A DNA stretch of 64,000 nt. Source: Aurifilum marmelostoma (lineage: Eukaryota > Ascomycota > Sordariomycetes > Diaporthales > Cryphonectriaceae). Both the position numbers and the translations under genes were made by a program. The notes below the pieces were generated by a model that had not been told where the DNA came from, searched no databases, and saw only the letters and a list, made by a program, of their open reading frames with translations. Location of the stretch: contig JAMXSV010000024.1 in the NCBI GenBank assembly GCA_027559495.1, forward strand, positions 1,736,001 through 1,800,000, read 5' to 3'. Each line of letters begins with the position of its first letter. Within the stretch, counting starts at the first letter, position 1. Below, in pieces: positions 58,732 to 64,000 of the stretch.

Positions 58732-59626
58732 GCGAGCCAGCACGATATTGTGTGTGTGTGTGTGTGTGTATCTTCTGTGGGGCCATAGAGTCAATAGACA
58801 TTCGGACAGAGACTGGAAAGAGATACAGAGAGGGGGGGGGGGGGGGGGGGAGAACGTGTACATGATCCCGAGATACCGAGTTGCCAAGTTGCCAATCAGT
58901 CCTCCTCGCCCAGTGGAGGGCTTGTGACTACTAGCAAGGACCCTGCAGATCAACAAACTCCACCGCCCTGCACATGTCTCCTGGGAACTGCCTCTCTTGA
59001 TTGTGATCAGTTTGCCGGCGGGGAGGCTTCTTGTCAGACCGCCCGTGGCCAGCAGGCCGGCAACCAGCGGCTTAAGTGGACTTCCCGTCTTCGGCGCCGC
59101 CCCTCCATCACACACCCGGGCAAGAGCCAGCACCACCCCCCCCCCCCTAAGTTTTTGAGATCCTAGGATGGGACAGGGCGGGATTGACGTAGACGTTACG
59201 TTTTGAAAAACAAACAAACAGTGAGAAAAGCATGCGCTTGAATCTCATTCTTTCCCTTTTTTGTTTTTAAGCACTTTTGCCTTGTTCTTCTTCTTGTTTC
59301 TCCTCCTCAGCAGTGGTGGTCATCTGCGCCCGAAGTTAGTCTGTACGAGCAACGGTCGGTGTAGAGTTTGGCCAACACAGAAGGGGGGTGGACTGGCCAT
59401 GCTGGGGGGGGGGGGTATGTGTGTGTGTGTGTGTGTGGTTGCGCACAGGGCGGCCTTACCGACGGGCGGCACAATGGGACAAAGTGCAGGGATGATGATT
59501 ACAGTCTAGAGCTCCTTTGTACAAGTCGTGGCTGTGGAGCCGGCCTTCCTGTCATGCCGGAAGGCACATACGTGGGGGATATAAGTAGTATGAGGACCGA
59601 CGAGCCTCGAAGGTTTTGTGTTTGTG

Positions 59627-59661
<35 letters not shown>

Positions 59662-60015
59662 GCATGTTGACTGCGGACTGGGCGTACCTTGTCCTGGTCG
59701 TTATCTGTCCCTTTGTCTCCCACTCACGATATCTTCCTTCTCCTCTCTATCTTCCTGACTTGATGGCATATCGTGACGTCCTCGTTCGTCTGCCAGATTA
59801 TACAATCGAATTGGGCTGAATGTCTTGGATTGGTGTGTGAGACACCCGATCAGGGCGTGAGGCTATCCCAAGAATTATTTTTTTTTCTCTTATAACCCCA
59901 AGGAGCCGTTACCAATTTCCTGACAAGAGGTCTACTTTTCGTCCTTCTTTGTCTTGTGCCTTCTTTTCATCTCCCCCCCCTCAGTGTGCGTGCGCAGGAC
60001 GGTCTCTCTGTAACC
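58732..60015. other. Intergenic, no supported gene
   Basis: Carries (GT)n at 58750-58768, G19 at 58832-58850, a G11/(GT)n patch near 59405-59438, (GT)n at 59629-59660 and a T-rich run near 59879. The last 100 bases are the C/T-rich LYC1 leader. Open frames here are repeat-derived. Confidence 0.55.
58832..58850 (+). repeat. Poly-G tract of 19
   Basis: Uninterrupted G run just 3' of CCT1. It may form a G-quadruplex; run length is unreliable in assemblies. Confidence 0.8.
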
Positions 60016-61259
60016 ATGGGCTCCCACACGCACGATCTCCCGCCGGCAGACTCACCGGACCTTGGGCTGGCGGAATCGACCAGAGCCGAGCTTCTTCACG
60101 TATGGGGCCTTCACCACCCCATGTGGGGGGTCCTCTCAACTATGAAGACTACCTGAAGCGGGAGGAATTCCTGATGACTGTGCCCCTGGCCAAGAACGGT
60201 GGTGTCACCCACTGGATCCTGACGGACCGCAACGGCGTCCCGGACAACAGGCCCATATATGCCAGCTGCGAGACGCTGCGCAAGCGTGCGCTGGCCAGCC
60301 GGCTCGGCCCTGACGGACAGGAGGTGACCATACAGGAGGGCATTGCCCACAACGTGGGCTCTGTCTTCACCAACCCCGCGTACCGGGGCAAGGGCTACGC
60401 CTCGAGGATGATGAGCGAGCTGGGGGAGAAGCTGAAGGAGTGGTCTGTAGGGCGCAGGGAGCCCAAGGCCGACGAGGAAAAGAAGGAGACGGTGGTCACG
60501 CGCTCGCTCTTCTCCGTCCTCTACTCGGACATTGGCAAGGCCTTCTACGCGAACCACGGCTGGGCACCCTTCGAGAGCTCTCACCTCAGCTTCAAGCCTG
60601 CCGCGGCCGCTGCCGCCTCCACACCTGACAGTGCATCATCCGCCTCGCCGCCCAAGGTGAAGATCCTCGGCTACCACGACCTCGCCATCCTGTGCCACGA
60701 GGATGAAGGGATTGTGCGTGCGGCGATGGGGCGCCGGGCGAGACAGCTGCCGTCGTCTGGCGGCAAGAAGCAGGTGTGCGCGGCGCTGGTGCCAGACCTG
60801 GATCAGTTCCTATGGCACATGATGCGTGAGGACTTTATTACGAAGCAGATGTTTGGCAAGACGCCCGAGATCCGTGGTGGACTATATGGCGAGCCCGGGC
60901 ACAGGATCTGGGCCGTCTGGACACGAGGCTACTATGGGGATGCGGAGAAGATTGAGAACAACACGTTCCACATTCTGCGGTTCGTCATCGAGGACGAGGA
61001 CAGCGCATCCGAGGACCACGTCGCGGAGGGCCTCAAAGAGATCCTTTCGCTGGCCCAGCGCGAGGCCTTTGAGTGGCGATCCTTTGATATCCAGATGTGG
61101 AACCCATCCACGCTGCTGCTCAAGGCGGCGGCCAAGAGCGGCCTCGAGTACACCCTCGTCGACAGGGAGCAGAGCAGCATTGCCAGCTTGATGTGGTATG
61201 GTGAGGAGGAGACGGCGGCCGTGGATTGGGTTGCGAACGAGAAGTATGCGTGGGGTTGA
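60016..61259 (+). CDS. LYC1: LYC1-type lysine acetyltransferase (homopolymer frameshift)
   Basis: GNAT-related protein matching fungal LYC1, the lysine N6-acetyltransferase that starts lysine degradation in Yarrowia lipolytica. Start ATG 60016 has A at -3 and G at +4. The N-terminus is DLPPADSPDLGLAESTRAEL, a typical opening for this family. In the G6 run at 60125-60130 one G is missing: seven G join HPMWGG to PLNYEDYLKREEFLMTVPLA and give 414 aa in one frame to 61259. The acetyl-CoA-binding part is NVGSVFTNPAYRGKGYASRM, followed by FSVLYSDIGKAFYANHGWAP. The C-terminal LYC1 domain includes DQFLWHMMREDFITKQMFGK and AVWTRGYYGDAEKIENNTFH. The protein is probably cytosolic. No other lysine-degradation gene is nearby. 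Confidence 0.88.
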
Positions 61260-61830
61260 AAGTAGGGCGGGCCGAGGTCGAGACGGTCGTCGTCCTTTAG
61301 AGCATTAGCGATATCATCATTTTCGCCTTTTGTATTTTTCTCTTTCCTTCCAATCATGATTTCTCACCTCTCACCTTCAGGCGCATCCAGCTCTGGAGTG
61401 CCGTGGTATTGGAAAAGAATGCGCGCATGGTGAGCGAAGACTGCGGGGTCAAAAAGCTGAGTGTGAGAGAAGACAAAAGGGAAGGAGAGGAAAACTCGGT
61501 GTGCCCTGGTGCGCTTTCCGTTCTGGTCACAACGCCCACATACATAGATTTTGTCCTTCACTTGGCTTTCTCGTTCTCACCTCGTCTCTCTTCTCTTCCT
61601 CCATCTTCACACACTCCTTTAAACTCTGTTGAACCTAGACTGTCATGATGTACATTTTCAATCATCGTCCCCTATTATACGCAGTATAGCTCAGAATCTA
61701 CCACACCTCGTCTCAACTTCCAATTCTCTATCTTCTCCAAGTACCAACGAACATTCTCGCAGAAACATTTCAACATATCACGGCATATCACAGCCCAGCC
61801 ACCTATCGGAGTAAAATCAGAGACTCCAGG
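61260..61830. other. Intergenic, promoter of the right-edge gene
   Basis: About 570 bases between two plus-strand genes. C/T-rich and AT-richer sequence with no strong repeat and no gene. Confidence 0.55.
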
Positions 61831-64000
61831 ATGGATGAGTACGAACACCACAGCCTCCTTGGATTGACGCCAGAAGAGTCGTGCACGGATAATCGGGATG
61901 ATGCCGTCATGGACGAGGTCATGCAGTATGCCTACCAGAACGACCTTGTGACAGACTACCGCCTGAGTTCCTTCTCCATTGCCCCTCTCTTCGGACACCT
62001 CATCCGGAGCACCATCCCGGATGTAGGCGAGGATGGCTTCACTGATGACAGCCACCTTACTGAGCTGGAGATTCCAACCCCGTCGCCGTGGGAGAAGCCG
62101 GCCACGACGAACGATGCGTTGAGGTTCATCCAAGAGGTTCGACGCCCCCTCACAGACGGGGAAGCCGCAAAACTCGCGCAAGAAGTGTGTGACTCGGCCA
62201 GTGTCACGAGTCTTAAGCTCGAGCTGCCCATCCTCAGGACGGACACCGAGTTGGACATGAACAGTTTCCACCGAGAGAATGCAGCACGACGCGCTGCCGT
62301 GCTTGACTCCATAAAGAACCATAGGCTGCCGATCGACCCTCAGAACTTGGATGAGGGCGAGGGCATGGAGCTGTCGTCAAGGATCCGAGCCCAGTGCGAT
62401 TGCCTTACGAGGGAGGTTGAGGGCGAGAGGCTGGCGGTTACGAAAGCCAGCGCTAGGTATCTCGTCAACCAACGCAGGTATGAATTCACTTGGGATGACA
62501 AGATGAAGTTCCTCATCGAGACAGCTAGCCAGGAAAAGGCGAGTCCAGCTGGTCGTGAAAAGTCCACATCATCACTCTGTCGCGAGTCTAACGCCTTTGC
62601 AGGGTACGCGCATGGAGAAGAAAGTCACACCGCCCGTCAGCCCCAAGCTTGGAGATGATTTCGTCCCAGCGGCTTTCGATTTCGGACCTCTTCCCGTATC
62701 ATCGTCAGACTCAAACTCGTTGCTCAGCGACAACTTTTATGCCATCGAGGAGGATATGCTTGGGGAGCATCAAGACATATGGAGTGGCAATACCTCTCCT
62801 GTTCGCGAGTTCCTTCGAGAAAAGTTCACCATGGGCGACCAGGAGTCGCTTCTGGAATATCCTCGACAACGCCTTGAAGATTTCAAAGTGGATGTGCCTC
62901 TGTTGATCGATGAGGCGCCTGAGCTGCCAAGTCCTTGCGGCCCGGGCGCGCTCAAGAACTTTATTGAGGGGTCAATCGATCTGGACGCTGAAATTGCGAG
63001 GGCATGTGTTCAGGACCTGTCGGATGATAGACTACAAAATCAGTTGCAAGAAGCAGCAGACAAGATCGACAAGGCCATTGAACAAGAAGAGCTTGATGAG
63101 GTTGACGCGACCGCCCGCGTGCCGATTCCCGTCATGGAATTTTCCCGTCCCGACCCTGAGTGGACAAGACTTCAAAACAACGCGAGAGCTATCTTCCAAT
63201 GGATGCAGGGCGGAGTTGAAGATCTATTCCGGTTTCCTCGCTGGCCCGTACAAAAGGCTGTCGAAAGCAAGCTGGTATGGATGCCATTGATCTCCCACAC
63301 CGACTCTGCATTCTTGAACGAAAAGATAGACGCAGGTGATGCTCTCGTTCAGATGCTGCTCAGACGGTCTGAAGAAGGCGAAATCCCTTCGAGCCTGGAC
63401 TTCGTGAAACAACGCAAAAAACCCCTGGCTTTCGAAGACCCGGATATGTATGAGGAGATCGAGGTTGAGACGAAGAGGACGAGTCACCTAAAGGACGACC
63501 TGATGGAAATTGTAAGGAAGAGGTCCTTAGACCACAGTGACGGAGGGGAAGCATTCAAGAAGCCTCGAACTTCCACAAGGTCGTCGTCGCGGCAGATGCA
63601 TGATAACAACGTCCCGTCCCTGTTAGCAGGTGACTCTCCAGGGGCCTCCGCGAGGCTGCTGGCGAATTTTATGGAAGTCCATGCGCCCACGAAGCAGCCG
63701 TGGACACACAGCAAGTATTTTGGCCCTCGGAAAACCGGAGCTGCCGCAGTTGCAGCACAGAAGGCAATACCGACCAACACCCCGACACACCAGGATGATG
63801 AGAAGATGCCCGACTGCCAGACTGCAGAACAATCAGCACTTAGGCAGCACACCCCCTGCCCATCAGTCCAGCTCCCGGCGATTCCCTTGAAGGTCTTTAT
63901 ATCGATCAAAGTCCCTGCACGTCTGCTCTGGGCCATCAAGGGGCTAATCCCAGACCTGACTTTTATCGAGAGGGATTATGATGACCACAATACCTCCATC
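61831..64000 (+). CDS. Large fungal protein, possible ZIP2/SHOC1-like meiotic factor (partial, 3' end outside)
   Basis: Exon 1 is 61831-62538 and exon 2 starts at 62603 and is open to the window end; 701 codons are visible. The 64-nt intron uses a GC donor (AAG|GCGAGT) with a perfect CTAAC branch site before TTTGCAG. The protein is acidic and mostly hydrophilic, without membrane segments, with basic patches (RKRS, KKPR) that could direct it to the nucleus. Phrases seen: YRLSSFSIAPLFGHLIRSTI, LKLELPILRTDTELDMNSF, RPDPEWTRLQNNARAIFQW, HSKYFGPRKTG. Just before the edge it reads LKVFISIKVPARLLWAIKGL and LTFIERDYDDHN, which resembles the beginning of a degenerate XPF/ERCC4-like domain in fungal proteins I associate with ZIP2/SHOC1 (meiotic crossover factor). 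That family link is from memory and tentative; the gene model is firm. Confidence 0.75.

Overview
The window is nuclear DNA of a filamentous ascomycete (Pezizomycotina, probably Sordariomycetes). Genes are well spaced and GC-rich, with short GT-AG introns (mostly 50-120 nt) carrying CTRAY-like branch sites. Gene-free stretches are full of microsatellites, C/T tracts and long poly-A and poly-G runs. Protein families such as TIM21, GLO3, the LYC1-type lysine acetyltransferase and the FucP-like sugar transporter fit this. I saw no tRNA, rRNA or CRISPR array and no intact transposon.

Layout. 1-7.5 kb has no recognisable gene. 7.5-9.0 kb (+) encodes a RAD51-family recombination paralogue. 9.7-11.85 kb (+) holds coding-like segments joined by credible splice sites but broken by two in-frame TAA codons; 12.7-13.35 kb may hold more of the same. 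TIM21 (-) and GLO3 (+) diverge at 14.4-15.0 kb. A nitronate monooxygenase (-) converges on GLO3 and diverges from FOL1 (HPPK-DHPS, +). Then, all +: a BTB-bromodomain protein (23.7-25.2 kb), a FucP-like MFS transporter, TRM1 and a lipid/diacylglycerol-kinase-domain protein. A GNAT acetyltransferase (+) converges with a large oligopeptide transporter (-). 5-formyl-THF cyclo-ligase (+) is followed by the small three-exon SmE gene (-), which diverges from MTR10/transportin-SR (+). A cytochrome P450 (+) converges with prolyl-tRNA synthetase (-), which shares a divergent promoter with CCT1 (+). LYC1 (+) and a large gene running off the right edge (+) end the window.

Most genes are housekeeping: recombination, mitochondrial import, COPI traffic, folate metabolism, tRNA modification and charging, splicing, nuclear import and protein folding. 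I see no biosynthetic cluster; the P450, oligopeptide transporter, sugar transporter and nitronate monooxygenase are scattered. Two folate genes lie about 22 kb apart, which looks like coincidence.

A point that affects reading of the whole window: eight C or G homopolymers in seven otherwise healthy genes are one base too long or too short for the evident reading frame (GLO3, TRM1, the GNAT gene twice, MTR10, P450, prolyl-tRNA synthetase, LYC1). The mixture of gains and losses in conserved genes points to residual sequencing error, and simple ORF calling would truncate or split these genes. The most interesting biological candidates are the BTB-bromodomain fusion, the unidentified broken locus at 9.7-11.85 kb, complementary (CT)n/(GA)n tracts in the two introns flanking P450 exon 2, and the partial right-edge gene, which may be a meiotic factor.
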